DNA from: Amia ocellicauda | Lineage: Eukaryota > Chordata > Actinopteri > Amiiformes > Amiidae | Direction: 5' to 3' | DNA: 64,000 nucleotides | Assembly (NCBI RefSeq): GCF_036373705.1 | Contig: NC_089852.1 | Coordinates: 33,307,707-33,371,706 of the forward strand | In this document: piece by piece, positions 1 through 11,071 of the stretch | Numbering within the stretch: position 1 is the stretch's first letter | Layout of the letters: each line of letters begins with the position of its first letter | Notes under the pieces: model-generated | Databases searched by the model: none | Seen by the model: the letters and a program-made list of their open reading frames with translations, nothing else | What the model was told of the DNA's origin: nothing | Program-made: the position numbers and the translations under genes

Positions 1-1077
1 AATGGGAAAGAAAGGTGATTTAAGCAATTTTGAGCGTGGCATGGTTGTTGGTGCCAGACGGGCCGGTCTGAGTATTTCACAATCTGCTCAGTTACTGGGA
101 TTTTCACACACAACCATTTCTAGGGTTTACAAAGAATGGTGTGAAAAGGGAAAAACAACCAGTATGCAGCAGTCCTGTGGGACGAAAATGCCTTGTTGAT
201 GCTAGAGGTCAGAGGAGAATGGGCCGACTGATTCAAGCTGATAGAAGAGCAACTTTGACTGAAATAACCACTCGTTACAACCGAGGTATGCAGCAAAGCA
301 TTTGTGAAGCCACAACACGTACAACCTTGAGGCGGATGGGCTACAACAGCAGAAGACCCCACCGGGTACCACTCATCTCCACTACAAATAGGAAAAAGAG
401 GCTACAATTTGCACAAGCTCACCAAAATTGGACAGTTGAAGACTGGAAAAATGTTGCCTGGTCTGATGAGTCTCAATTTCTGGTGAGACATTCAGATGGT
501 AGAGTCAGAATTTGGCGTAAACAGAATGAGAACATGGATCCATCATGCCTTGTTACCACTGTGCAGGCTGGTGGTGGTGGTGTAATGGTGTGGGGGATGT
601 TTTCTTGGCACACTTTAGGCCCCTTAGTGCCAATTGGGCATCGTTTAAATGCCACGGCCTACCTGAGCGTTGTTTCTGACCATGTCCATCCCTTTATGAC
701 CACCATGTACCCATCCTCTGATGGCTACTTCCAGCAGGATAATGCACCATGTCACAAAGGTCGAATCATTTCAAATTGGTTTCTTGAACATGACAATGAG
801 TTCACTGTACTAAACTGGCCCCCACACTCACCAGATCTCAACCCAATAGAGCATCTTTGGGATGTGGTGGAACGGGAGCTTCGTGCCCTGGATGTGCATC
901 CCACAAATCTCCATCAACTGCAAGATGCTATCCTATCAATATGGGCCAACATTTCTAAAGAATGCTTTCAGCACCTTGTTGAATCAATGCCATGTAGAAT
1001 TAAGGCAGTTCTGAAGGCGAAAGGGGGGCAAACACAGTATTAGTATGGTGTTCCTAATAATCCTTTAGGTGAGTGTA
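1..1077 (+). mobile_element. Tc1/mariner element, copy 1 (5' end outside window)
   Basis: This is a DNA transposon whose 3' terminal inverted repeat lies at 1047-1077 (GGTGTTCCTAATAATCCTTT followed by AGGTGAGTGTA). The same repeat ends the copy at 54113-55331. The left inverted repeat lies before the window. It abuts an (AT)n tract, as expected for TA-targeting Tc1 elements. It shares nearly all of its sequence with the 54-kb copy, so the two are recent members of one family. Confidence 0.9.
2..1043 (+). pseudogene. Tc1-type transposase, one frameshift
   Basis: The protein would cut and paste its own element. The N-terminal helix-turn-helix region starts at base 2 (MGKKGDLSNF). The catalytic domain shows the DD34E pattern: WSDES near base 460, QQDNAPCH near 740, and [11 protein letters not shown] near 830. 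Relative to the 54-kb copy there is one extra base near 182-183, in the run TGTGGGACG against TGTGGGCG. This shifts the frame after about 60 residues, and the rest continues in another frame to 1043. The full product would be about 340 residues, normal for Tc1. It is a pseudogene unless the extra base is a sequencing error. Confidence 0.9.
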
Positions 1078-1095
1078 TATATATATATATATATA
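1075..1095. repeat. (AT)n microsatellite
   Basis: A pure AT run separates the 3' end of the first Tc1 element from the terminal repeat of the next element. Both may have used it as a TA-rich target. Confidence 0.85.
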
Positions 1096-1129
1096 CAGAC
1101 AGGTTGCAAATTAAAGGAAAGACCAACAT

Positions 1130-2113
1130 AAAGTGTCTCAGTAAGGTGTTGGGAACCACAAGCTGCCAGAACAGCTTCAATGCTCTTGGCACAGATTCTA
1201 CGTGTTTCTGGACTGTACTGGAGGGATGAAAACCATTCTTCCAAAAGATATTCCCTCATTTGGTGTTTTGATGATGGTGGAGGAGAGCGCTGTCTAACAC
1301 GTCGGTCCAGAATCTCCCATAGGTGTTCAATCGGGTTGAGATCTGGTCATTGCGAAGGCCATAGCAAATGATTCACATAATTTTCATACTCATCAAACCA
1401 TTCAGTGAGCCCTCGTGCCCTGTGAATGGGGGCATTGTCATCCTGGAATAGACCACTCCCATCAAGATAGAAATTTTTCACCACAGGATAAAAGTGATCA
1501 ATCAGAATAACTTTGTAATGATTTGCAGTGACCCTTCCCTCTAAGGCAGGGGTACCCAATGTGTGTTGATGGAGAGCCAATTTCCAGAGGTTGCATGGGA
1601 TGGGGGGGGCTGCAGTAGAAAATTAACCACCAATGAAAACAAAATATTTCACAAATTATACTTTTTTATTTCCTATACATTTCTGTTAGGGAACATTTAT
1701 GAACTTTAATTGTTGTTTTATTATTTTCCCCCAAATTACATGTGCAATTTGTAACAGAAAATGTTCAGAAAGTGTACAAATATAGTAAAGACTCAGAAAA
1801 GGGGTGGTTGAAAGTTGGCTTTGGGGAGCCACACCAAACATCCTTGAGGACCACATTTGGCCCTCAGGCCGCACTTTGGGAACCCCTGCTCTAAGGGGAC
1901 AAGTGGACCCAAACCATGCCAGGAAAATGCACCCCACAGCATTACAGAGCCTCTGGACCCCCTCACTGTAGGGGTCAAGCAGTCAGGCCTGTACTGTTCT
2001 CTTGGCACTCGCCCACTTGTTGAGAATATGGTGAAGGATGACTCATCTGACCATATCACTTTTTTCTCTGTACACCAGTGCTTATGGTGTCCCAATAATG
2101 ACCCCTCTTTCAA
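1130..2113 (-). pseudogene. Tc1-type transposase relic, split by a hAT MITE
   Basis: Read right to left, the relic gives WSDESSF and VMLWGAFSWHGLGPLVPLE (first catalytic Asp region) before the insertion. After it come FQDDNAPIHRARG (second Asp) and a [12 protein letters not shown] block (Glu). A premature TGA lies immediately before [10 protein letters not shown], near 1344-1346. Further frame changes precede the C-terminal segment at 1065-1259. The gene is dead. The break at 1547-1888 is accounted for by the 8-bp target duplication of the inserted element. Confidence 0.8.
1547..1888. mobile_element. hAT-type MITE with 8-bp target duplication
   Basis: A 342-bp non-coding insert begins CAGGGGTACCCAA and ends TTTGGGAACCCCTG, giving 13-14 bp imperfect terminal inverted repeats. 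It is flanked by the direct repeat CTCTAAGG at 1539-1546 and 1889-1896. An 8-bp duplication is the hAT superfamily hallmark. The insert has no transposase of its own. It interrupts the Tc1 transposase relic, so it is the younger of the two. Confidence 0.85.
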
Positions 2114-2449
2114 GATCGTTTCCTCTTGCCATCTTGATCCACAATCGAGGTCAGCTGGGCCTGCTCAGCATTTTTATACATGCCACAGAGCATGATAGGA
2201 TGTTAATTGCTTAACTGTATCATGCAGTACACCTGTTTGGAGGCATCTGCATTCATTATGTTCCTCCACTCATTTATTCAGGTTTTTCCTAATTTGTCAC
2301 CTGTCTGTATATTTGAACAGTCGCACATTCTGAACTGTGATACTAATTTACAATGCCAAAGGGAGAGACTTGACACACAATACACAGCAGCCTGAACCCC
2401 AACCCTGGCCAACGTCAAAATTGCCAGCTAGGCCCCTACCAATCTACAT

Positions 2450-2672
2450 TGATTACTTGATTTCTTAGCAGACACCCTTAGCCAGGGTGACTATTGTTAC
2501 AAGATATCACATAATTTTATACATTTACCAATCTGGGCATTTACTGGAGCAATCTGGGTAAGGTACCTTGCTCAAGGGTGCCCCACCTTGCCCCACCTAG
2601 GATTGAGCCCTTGACTGTGTGCTCCAGAGTCCAGAGCCCTAACCACTACTCCACACTATTGCCCAAAAAGAA
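2450..2672. repeat. SINE-like dispersed repeat
   Basis: The stretch reads like a common fish dispersed repeat. It opens with TTAGCAGACACCCTTAGCCA, has a middle block CTTGCTCAAGGGTGC, and closes with GAGCCCTAACCACTACTCCA. I recognise the pattern but cannot name the family with certainty. No ORF of note lies inside. Confidence 0.5.
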
Positions 2673-2676
2673 CAGC

Positions 2677-2694
2677 AACCCTAACCCTAACCTT
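2677..2694. repeat. Short telomere-like CCCTAA repeat
   Basis: About two and a half CCCTAA units lie at the edge of the SINE-like repeat. This is too short to be a telomere remnant with any confidence. Confidence 0.5.
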
Positions 2695-2699
2695 ACCTC

Positions 2700-4039
2700 A
2701 GGCCAAAATGAACCCTCTCTGCTCTCTGAACAACTTAAATATAACTGTAAAACCATTCCTCACTTCACATGTATCCCCAATTAAAACTTAGATCAGGCAA
2801 ATGTTTCGAATTATGTGTTTTCCTTTTTTATTGTCTAATTCTTTTAACAGAGAAATATTAATGTCATACACATAAGGCAATGAATTTGCCTAACACCTAA
2901 ATAATATTCGCAATCCTGTTGCTGAAGTGCATTACATTATGACCCATTGCATTACATCAGTCATTTTACCATCATTGTACAACATCAACCCTAGGCAAAA
3001 TGCAAGCCAAATTTGATTGCTTAACTTAATTCCAATGCAATTTTAGCTAAATTAGTAAAACAAATTATATATAAACAACCTAAATGTAATGTAAAATCAT
3101 TCCCACCTTCACCTAATTAGAGCTTAGCTTGGTACAATCTTATACTTTAGGATGTTTTTATTTTTTTAATTGTGGATGTTTAAACATTCAGATCTTCATT
3201 TAAATCAGATATGGTAATGTATTAGCCTATAACCTATGTAATATTCAGAATTGTTATTCCGAACTGTGATACTACATTTCAGTGCAAAAAGGAAACACAT
3301 TACACTATATAGCCTGTATTACATTGATAGGTTACCTGCCCCTAATTGAAACATACCATTGTCAATTTGTCTAATTTCATATGTGCCATAAAATGTTGCA
3401 GAAAATATAAATGAGAAAAAAATTATATATTAAATAGATAAATAATTCCAACCAGAATTACAGTGCTCGTTGATTGTGGAGAAGCTCAGATTTTTTGCTG
3501 AAAGTAAGATTTGTGTTAAAGTTTATAATAGGCTGAATGAGCGAGTATGTTAGGTGTGGCAAAAATAAAGATTGCAAAACAATGTTCTAGAGTAGCACTG
3601 CCCTGTTCTTATCGAATCCGCTTCTAATGCTCGATGAACTGTTTTTATTTATTTTGTATTAAATATCGGTGTGATGCACTGCATTCATAACAGGAAGTGC
3701 TACAGTCTGTGATGGCAGCTCATTTTTTAATTGTTTGTTTATGTATGTAGTTAGTGTTTATAAAACGTTAAAAAAATCCATGGTTTCTTTTACAGATGTT
3801 ATCAGCAGGAGGTCGAGTACATCATGAAAAGAAGAGGAGGAAGCTGGACTATGCATTAACATTAACATTCTCCTTCCACTGACGTATTTAATCATTTTTT
3901 AAGCATGGTACACACATTAGCTTCATTTTTCTTTTTTTTTTCAAGAATCAAAGGACACTTTTATACAATTATTAAAACTTAATTTTCAGGTTATTAATGA
4001 TTACTTGGTATGAGTAATGATTAAAACCTGCAAATTAAA
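2700..4039. other. No gene seen
   Basis: This is AT-rich sequence with no long ORF and no family I recognise. A pyrimidine-rich tract ending in CAG occurs near 3795 but is not followed by recognisable coding sequence. Confidence 0.5.
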
Positions 4040-4215
4040 TTATCTTTCAAGTCGGAAGCACTGCCCAAGGGGGAGGGGTTTCTGCGCACTGCCTTAGGAA
4101 TCTGATCGAAACGTCACTCTATCAAAGCTGCCATTGGCCCCTGTGCTCGTCACTCAGAACAGGTCCCTTCCCACTTCCTGTTCTATAAAACGTGACATCA
4201 GCGCAGGTTCGTCCT
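4040..4215 (+). repeat. DIRS left inverted terminal repeat with TATA box
   Basis: The repeat carries the motif GCACTGCCCAAGGGGGAGGG, found at every DIRS end in the window, and a TATA-like TTCTATAAAACG at about 4181-4192. The TATA site probably belongs to the element promoter. The inverted partner lies at 7211-7458. Confidence 0.7.
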
Positions 4216-4931
4216 CTTTTGCCACTTCGCCTGGACCAAGAACGTGAGCTCTCTGTGTCTTGACTGTGCATTAGACTTATTATTATTATTGTTTTTACAA
4301 TAATTATTATTATTATTATCTGGTTGCTTGGCTTCATAGCTGTGCTGTCACCACTGTATATTTCTGTGTCTATTTGTATTGCTTAGTTATTATTATTGAT
4401 AGTTAACCCAACTCTGTTCTCTTCGTGCTCCGGGGCTCCGGTGCACTTCAGTTTCAGTTTCGGCCACAAATAGCACACTTTAAAAATAATAGTCATGTTT
4501 ATATAGTGCCTTATATATTCCGACTGCATGCTGTGTTGGTTTTTTGTCCACACGTCTTTTTCCTCCACAGCAGGAGCGCTAGCAGCAGCAGTAAAATCTG
4601 AGGCCTGGCTGCCCGGCCTGAGTCTCGGTGTGTTGTAAGAGATCTCACCCGTGTGAGGTGATCCTCAGCCGGCTTGCACCCGCACTACAGCCCGCGGCTG
4701 CGGCTGTAAGAGATCTCGCTCTCTCAGTTCGCTGAGAACGAGCACTGCTAGCCCTCCCGGTTCGTGTGTGCAGGCCTCAGTTTTAGATCCCGCTACGGCT
4801 GGTGGTCTACTACCCTCGTCCCCCCGCGGGCCCGCTAGGCGTTCCAATTGTTGTGTGCCCTCTGTGCAAACACTGATCTGTGCCTCTGCTGCACGTTTCC
4901 CTTTGCACGCATGTGTGCGCTCGGCTCGGCG

Positions 4932-6226
4932 ATGAGCTCCTCTCGCCCCCGCCACTGTGCCGCTTGCGGCCAGCGCACCTTGCCTGCCTGGAGTGGGGAA
5001 GTCTTATGCCCCGTCTGTCTGGGCACCGACAGCAGGCGCAATTTGGTCCACCGTTTCACTGGGCGCTGCCGCACTTGCCGCCGCTTCCGAAGATCCCCCA
5101 CTCCGGCGAGTGACTCCTTGGGGGCACTGGATCTCCGCCTCTCCCTGAGCCCCTCCGTCTCCTCCTCCAGAGCCGCAGTGATGGAGACAGCCACACACCC
5201 CGCACTTGCGTCTCCTCCTGCTTCTGTGCCTGCTGCCGCTACCGCACCTGGCACTACCGTACCTGCCACAGCAGCTGTGCCCCTCCTGCCTGCAGTGCCC
5301 GCGCGCGCGCCCCCCCCATGTGTGCTTGTGACTGACAAGGAAGAGCGGCAGAGCGACACCCCTGGGCTCCCTCCCCCTCTTCGGCGTCGTCCCTTACCTG
5401 GGACCATCCGGCAACAGCCCCCGCCCTAGCCAGGAGAGGGGAGGCTTATGCCAGGACCCAGGGTGCAGCAGAAGCGGGCTTGGTGGAGTTCCCGCATGTG
5501 AATTCCACCATAGCCACGCTCGTCTCCCTACCTCCACTGTCCGCGGAGCCACGTGACCTGACCTGCTCCAACAGGCAGTGTCGCATCACGGAGACACTGC
5601 TCCAAGCGGCTCGCCTCTGAAACACAGAGAGCCTGCTGACCCTGTACTTGGCCCAGCTGGCGGAGCCCTCGGAGCAACATGGCGCATTACCCACTCCGCC
5701 CCCTATCTCTGAGATAGCTGCGGCGGCAGACCAGCTCATCAACGTGATGCGCCAGGGGGCAAGGGTGACAGGGCGATCCCTGGCAGCCATTGTGGCAGCG
5801 TGCTGCCAGCTTTGGCTGTCCCAGGCACGGCGGGTCCCTGAGGTGGACAGGTCTCGCCTCATGGATGCCCCTATTTCACCGGGCTTCACTTTTGGCCCCC
5901 CTGTGGAGGAGTAGCTCACATGCACCCTCCAGGAGAGGGAGCAGTCCCTGCAGCTGGCCCAGGTGTACCCCGTTGCACCTCAGACCCAGCAACGCAGGCC
6001 GTCTGCGGCAGCTCGCCGGCAGGGAGCCCCCACGACCACGGCTCCCAGGCCACAGCCCAGGCCACAGGCCGGACCACAGCCCAGGTCACAGCCCCGCCCA
6101 CCTGCCGATCTCCGCCAGTGTCTCACGCCCGGCGGCCCATGGTGCCTCATGGTAGGAGGGGACCCAGCCGTGAGCGTGCTTGGGAAAAGCAATGCAGAAC
6201 CGTTATCCCTTCCTACCAGACTGTGA
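4932..6226 (+). pseudogene. DIRS gag-like protein, broken
   Basis: A likely start at 4932 (MSSSRPRHCAACG) opens a Cys-rich head with CAACG...CPVC spacing, as in fish DIRS gag. A Ser/Pro/Ala-rich stretch ends at a stop near 5427. A second block at 5648-5914 holds the conserved helix region and DAPISPGFTFGPPVEE. That block resembles the DIRS gag domain that also gave rise to the LAP2alpha C-terminal region (family knowledge from memory). It ends at TAG 5912-5914, where the minus-strand copy at 36411-36650 continues without a stop. A Pro/Arg/Gln-rich tail then runs to 6226. Confidence 0.7.
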
Positions 6227-6227
6227 C

Positions 6228-6930
6228 TTCTATATAGTTCATTCTGTAGGCAGGAGTGCATGTGTTTTTTACACCTGTACCCCGCCATTGTACATAGTTC
6301 CTTTGTCAGCAGGCCTATGGCCCCGCCCAAGCTATACTAGCTGTGTTGAGGGCTGCTTCTGCTTTATTCAGCATGAGGCTTTGAGTTTAATCTTGTGCCC
6401 CGCTGTGTATATAGTTCATTTATTGACATCAGTAGTGCATCTGTTGCCACTAGCTGCTGTTAGGCAGTGTGTAACTTGCTCCTGTGATTGTGTGTGGTGC
6501 ATGAGCTGGCTCCTGCACCCCACAGGGGATATAGTTCATTGGAATAGACAGTTGAGCTTGTCCACTCTTTATTAAGTTGAGCATAGACAACTGCTCCTGT
6601 TGTTACCGAGGGCTCGTGTGCCTCGCTATGTACATAGTTCCTTTGCCAGCAGTCTGTGGCCCCGCCCTAGCTATGCTAGATGTGCTGGGGTCCACTGCTG
6701 CTGTGTCCAGCGGAAGGAACTTGAGTTGGTTCTTGTTGCCCCACTGTGTATATAGTTCCATTATTTTATTTAATTATCCAGCAGTGGCTATCCAGTCTGG
6801 TTAGCCCGCTGTATGTTGAGCACAGGGTGGGAGACTGCACCCTGTGCTTATATGGTGTGGTCTTGGTATTGGCCCCGCTCCTAGCCCTGCTAGTAGAGCA
6901 GGAGGCCACTATAATTAGGCTTCGCGGTAT
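6228..6930 (+). repeat. Tandem-like 3' tail of DIRS element
   Basis: The motif TA(T/C)ATAGTTC recurs at about 6231, 6291, 6409, 6528, 6632 and 6749. Most spacings are close to 117 bp, and the motif is usually preceded by a CCCCGC(T)GTGTA-like stretch. The same block reappears in reverse orientation in the DIRS copies near 36.1 and 53.8-55.5 kb. It is non-coding and degenerate. Confidence 0.65.
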
Positions 6931-7127
6931 GCACAAGTTCCTTGTTTCCCCATGGATACACCATTCCTTATTTTTCCCAGTTCAGCGTTACTGAGGTCTT
7001 CGCATCTGGGCAGCCAGGATGTGGTTTCTATCATAGAGTTGGTCCGGCTCCTAGTAGTTACACCTTGGGGCAGGCTCTCTTACCAGCTCGCTGCCTCCTC
7101 CCTTGCAACGGTTTGGTTATACTATAA

Positions 7128-7458
7128 CCCCTCCCCCTTGGGCAGTGCTTCTAACTTGAAAGATAACGATAGGTTGCATATGCAGCCCTGGTTATCTGAG
7201 AAAAGAAGCACTGCCCAAGGGTTGTAAGGTCGCACGGGAGTTCTAACTCCGGCAAAAAGAGGAAGTCTTTGTGTAGACATCACCTTTTATGCAAACAGGA
7301 AGTGGAAGGGTCCTGTCTGAGTGACGGGCACAAGGGCCAATGGCAGCTTTGATAGGCAAATATCTTTGATACGTTCCACTGATGCGTGCTGAAAACCCCT
7401 CCCCTTAGGGCAGTGCTTCTTTTCTCAGATAACCATGGTTGCATACGCAACCTATCGT
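7128..7458 (+). repeat. DIRS internal complementary region and right terminal repeat
   Basis: At 7136-7210 the reverse complement of the left end (GGGCAGTGCTTCTAACTTGA) is fused directly to the reverse complement of the right end (CGATAGGTTGC...AGAAAAGAAGC). The joint lies near 7164. The right terminal repeat follows and ends with GCAACCTATCG at 7457. This joined-ends copy is the template feature that DIRS elements use during circular replication. Confidence 0.7.
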
Positions 7459-8714
7459 TCTATGATTTTGGCTTGCATCCAGTGTGAACCACCTACAGAC
7501 TTTATATTCATTTCTGATGCAGGATGAGCGCTTTAGAAGAATGCGATTCTTATTAATTTAATTAAACTGTTAAGGTCGGAGACATGAACCAAATTAGGGA
7601 GAGTGTAGGCTAATCTCTTTCCAGGCTCGGCAGCCGAAATAACTCACAAGGGGGCCTCAGAAATGACTGAGGGGGCACAACTATTTTCGGTCGATGATAA
7701 CACAGGATGTATAATATCGATATTACAATTACACACAATGTTTTTGGATAGCTCTCAAGTTTTCAAAACGACAATGCGTTAGATTTGTCACATAAAAAAA
7801 TGCGGTGACAGATACCGTTGCCGCCGGCAAAAGCAGGAGCCAGAGGGGGGGTGGGCACAAAAATGTTTGGGGCAAATGCTTAAGATTTTAGGGGCAATGC
7901 GTGAGACTTGAGAGCTATACTTGCCACAAGAATACAGGTTACTGCACTGCTTTATAACATGGACAATTCCTAACCGTCTCGAAAAAAAACGTTATGACAA
8001 CGCTACACAGCTACAAGCACAATACCCATTGATTTAATGCAACACAAAACAGCTGCTAATTACCAAAATAACACTTTCCCATGCCAATACAATGCATTTC
8101 CAATTGCGGAAAGCAAACAATACTGTACATTGCACTTCCACGACTAATCGGTACACTGCAGCTTGGATGCACGTACACATGCAATTTCAGATCAATAGTC
8201 ACTGCTCTTTGCCATGAGCTTGGAGCAGGGTGTCCATGTCCTTCTATTTCTCCCACAACTCATCAAACTCACCAGCATGTCGCAGTTTTTCCACGCAATT
8301 GTGAGCACTGCTAAACTATTCATTTTGCATACCCATTATTATTGTTAGATATATTTTTTTCATGCAGCTGTGCGATTAAACTTTATTTTTTTCATTGTGG
8401 GCATACTACTTTGAAAGTAAACCTAAATGGTCAAATTGGCCGCGCCTTTCTACTGTGTGAAGGCCAATAAAAATATGTGGTGACTGACGTATGAACAGTG
8501 CTATGGAATTGCAGAATGAAGCATATAGCCAGTTTAATATTCATATTAATGACCTACCGGAAGTGAGTAACAGTAACAGAGTCATGGGAAATGTAGTAGA
8601 GGAAAAAGTACATTATTTTGTTCATAAATGTAGTGGAGTAAAAGTAAAAGTAGCCACTAATAATAAATACTTAAGTAAAGTACAAATACTCAAAAAACAT
8701 TCTTAATTACAGGA
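7459..8714. other. Repeat-derived region without a gene
   Basis: No gene is visible. A possible 172-bp inverted-repeat element lies at 7748-7919, with ends ATAGCTCTCAAGT and its complement. Sequence from about 7905 to 8420 is homologous, in inverse orientation, to 26776-27200. A fragment at about 8630-8700 (GTAGTGGAGTAAAAGTAAAA) resembles a widespread fish DNA-transposon repeat. Confidence 0.5.
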
Positions 8715-9182
8715 ACAAACTATTTGTACCTCTAGAAGCAAAGGTAGGAATCAGCCCAGTTAAAACTATAGCTCTAATGAAAAAAAGCAACAAACACTTT
8801 GCTCATATGGCAATGTGTCGGTCGTATGCCATCATCACGAGCACAGAGGATTCAAGTAGGACAAAATGTAAATGAAGAACATTTGAATGAAACAGCCTTC
8901 GAATGAAATGTCCTTGCTGTTGAACCAAAGGATATCCTGTATTTTGGGTAGGACAGCAGTGCATAAACCAATATCCAAAAGTGCCAGCATTGATAGGAGA
9001 ATATACATGGGGGTGTGAAGATTTTTTTTTTTAATCAGTATAATTAAACTATTAGCTACTAAGGCCATGCTGTACAAGACAGTGAAAGGGATAGGAAGCC
9101 AATGCTGCAGCTGCTCTATGCCAGGAAACCCCATCAAAATAAGGCCTGATGGACGCAGGGCTAAAGTGTTGAGCGCGGACAT
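8715..9182 (-). pseudogene. Odorant receptor pseudogene (class I-like)
   Basis: The start at 9180-9182 gives MSALNTLALRPSGLILMGFP, then TM1, LHTPMY and the TM2-TM3 region, closely matching the four intact receptors. One base is lost near 8868, just before the third transmembrane helix ends, and shifts the frame. Beyond this the MAYDR region is recognisable, but a deletion near 8807 removes the IL2/TM4 start. Homology ends near 8715 at unrelated repeat sequence, so TM5 to the C-terminus is gone. The N-glycosylation site NTS of the other receptors is lost (NTL). It is the leftmost, most decayed member of the cluster. Confidence 0.9.
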
Positions 9183-9598
9183 CGCTCTCGGCTGACTTAT
9201 CTTCTGATATATGTAGTTAATTTGTACCACCAATAGGTTTTCACAAATATATACACACATAAATTAATACAATTCAATCATTGAAATAAATAAATAAATA
9301 AAACAACCTTACTCTCAGTAATAAACCTAAATGGCACAGTGAATTGTTATATAGTTTTTATTTCCCTTCTGTTGTACACAACATATACATTACAGAATGA
9401 TTTACTCACATCACATTTACATTTTTTTTCCCAGCGAGATGATTTAAAACATAAAAGATAAGCATTCTGACATGTTTACCAATGAAAATAAAACTCACCA
9501 AATGAGTACTCTGAGGATTAATTTGTTCTTTCCATTGCGTCTAACATGCCCTTGATCTAGTTTCCTCCCAAGAGTCTCTCTGCAGTGTTTTTAATAAA

Positions 9599-9649
<51 letters not shown>
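9599..9649. repeat. (TAA)n microsatellite in OR unit flank
   Basis: About 17 TAA units are present. The same position relative to the receptor holds TAA tracts near 12.6, 28.15, 31.49 and, shorter, 35.2 kb. It therefore belongs to the duplicated unit. Confidence 0.9.
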
Positions 9650-9651
<2 letters not shown>

Positions 9652-10136
9652 GGCCTGATCAAAAAAGTGAATTAGCTTAAGACAGAAATCAATCGATTGG
9701 TAAAGAATGGTTTTATTGTAATTTACAAGTTTATTACCATATTCAACAGAAACTCAAATCATGTAGTAACTTTCTCTGTACACATTTGCATTTTCCCCAA
9801 GAAGACATTTTCATAATTCCCTTCAAGAAACCAACCAAATGAAAAACTAAAAGACTTGTAGTCACAGTTGTGAAGGTCCACAAGGAATTTGTCATTTTGT
9901 TGAGTTTTATTGTATTTGTATTGGTAAACATCTTAGAATGCTTATCTTATGTTTGAAAGAATTCCTGTGGAAATAACATGTTTCTCAATTAACTTTGGCA
10001 TTGAGATTTATAAAGAACGGTTGTTTTAGTTTTTTTCTAAGGCTTGAATATTAGTAATGTATTTATGGATTTATTGTTAAAGTCTATTGGTGGCAAAAAT
10101 AATGTACATATATATATTTTGTGCTTTTTGTTTTTG

Positions 10137-10210
10137 CATGAAGTCAGGAGAGAGCAATGTCAACACTCCACACTTCAGTTCTGTGTCCAGTAGAGTTTAC
10201 TTTTATATAG
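10137..10210 (+). pseudogene. Relic of receptor 5' coding end
   Basis: A splice-acceptor-like tract (TTTTTGTTTTTGCATG) is followed by ATG at 10157 and 17 codons (MSTLHTSVLCPVEF...) before a stop at 10208-10210. The start resembles the receptor N-terminus MSALNTSVLRPAGF. The relic points toward OR1, that is, tail to tail. Related relics lie at 28661 and 39431. Confidence 0.6.
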
Positions 10211-11071
10211 TCTAAGAAAACCAAAACAATCAGCTGATGCATTTGAATAATTTCAATGCAATTGTATGCTTCCTGAATTGAAACACATACTTATGATAAT
10301 GCTGCTTGATACTAATAACTTTTCATTTTCATTTCATACACACACAAGTGGAAATTAAAATCTCAACAATATTTTCTTTAATATCAGTAAGAGGTTATTC
10401 AGAGTAGTGTGTATTCCATTTAGTTTCTTGGCCAGGAGCACAGATAGAAGTTGGGAAAATGGTAAAGCTTACTATCAAAATTAATGGATTAATACAAATA
10501 TTGAAAGAAGTTCTATCTTTGGATGAAAACCATACACAGTCCTGTAGTAATCTTGGATAATGTTTTCCAACAAAACAGTTGCAAGTGTGGACTAGGTATA
10601 GGGTGACACATGGAAAATTCTCTGATGTAACAGAAAACCATGTAGAATTTAGTGAATTCTGTCTTTATATGTATTATTAAAATCAAGATGCTATCAGCTG
10701 TGTAGTTTTGCAAAAATAGAGCAGACAGAAATGGGAGGGGAATGACATAAAGACCAACACAAGAGCAATTCAGGGAAATAATAATTAAACTAGTCTACAT
10801 ATCAAAGTAATAGTACCAGTAACAAAAGTAACCAGCAAGTTTACTGATACAAATAAATACACAAAAGGTAATGTTTTAAAATATGTTTTGTTATTCTCTG
10901 GGTAACTTAATGCATGTTTATGTTGATATAAATGTATGTATATTATTTAAATGTAAATGTTTTTGAAATGTATTACATATGATTAAAGTATTTAATCGTT
11001 TTTGAGTGTCTTCATTTTCTTTAGTTTTTTTTCATGATTGAATACATTCATACACAAGGGTACAGCAATTA

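Larger units (their letters stand above)
1093..2310 (-). mobile_element. Degenerate Tc1-type element, second family
   Basis: The ends are imperfect inverted repeats. The left begins ATACAGACAGGT(T)GCAAATTA at 1093, and the right end reads as ATACAGACAGGTGACAAATTA on the minus strand, ending near 2310. Between them lies a minus-strand transposase relic interrupted by a hAT-type insertion at 1547-1888. The family differs from the copies at 1 and 54 kb. Confidence 0.75.
4040..7458 (+). mobile_element. DIRS-type retrotransposon, copy 1 (gag only, non-autonomous)
   Basis: The element has a left inverted terminal repeat starting TTATCTTTCAAGTCGGAAGC at 4040, a gag-like reading frame, a repeated 3' non-coding tail, an internal complementary region at about 7128-7210, and a right terminal repeat ending near 7458. 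This matches the known DIRS plan of inverted ends plus an internal copy of the joined ends. Reverse transcriptase, RNase H, methyltransferase-like and tyrosine recombinase genes are all missing. Gag runs directly into the tail, so the copy could move only with help in trans. No target duplication was found, as expected for recombinase-mediated insertion. Confidence 0.75.

Noticed and set aside
3795-3880. Exon-like segment after TTTCTTTTACAG with a short frame
   Set aside because: The frame closes within 30 codons and shows no known motif. No paralogue or partner exon was found.
4835-5407. 190-codon minus-strand frame, and 5446-5925
   Set aside because: Antisense shadows of the GC-rich DIRS gag, where stops are rare by composition.
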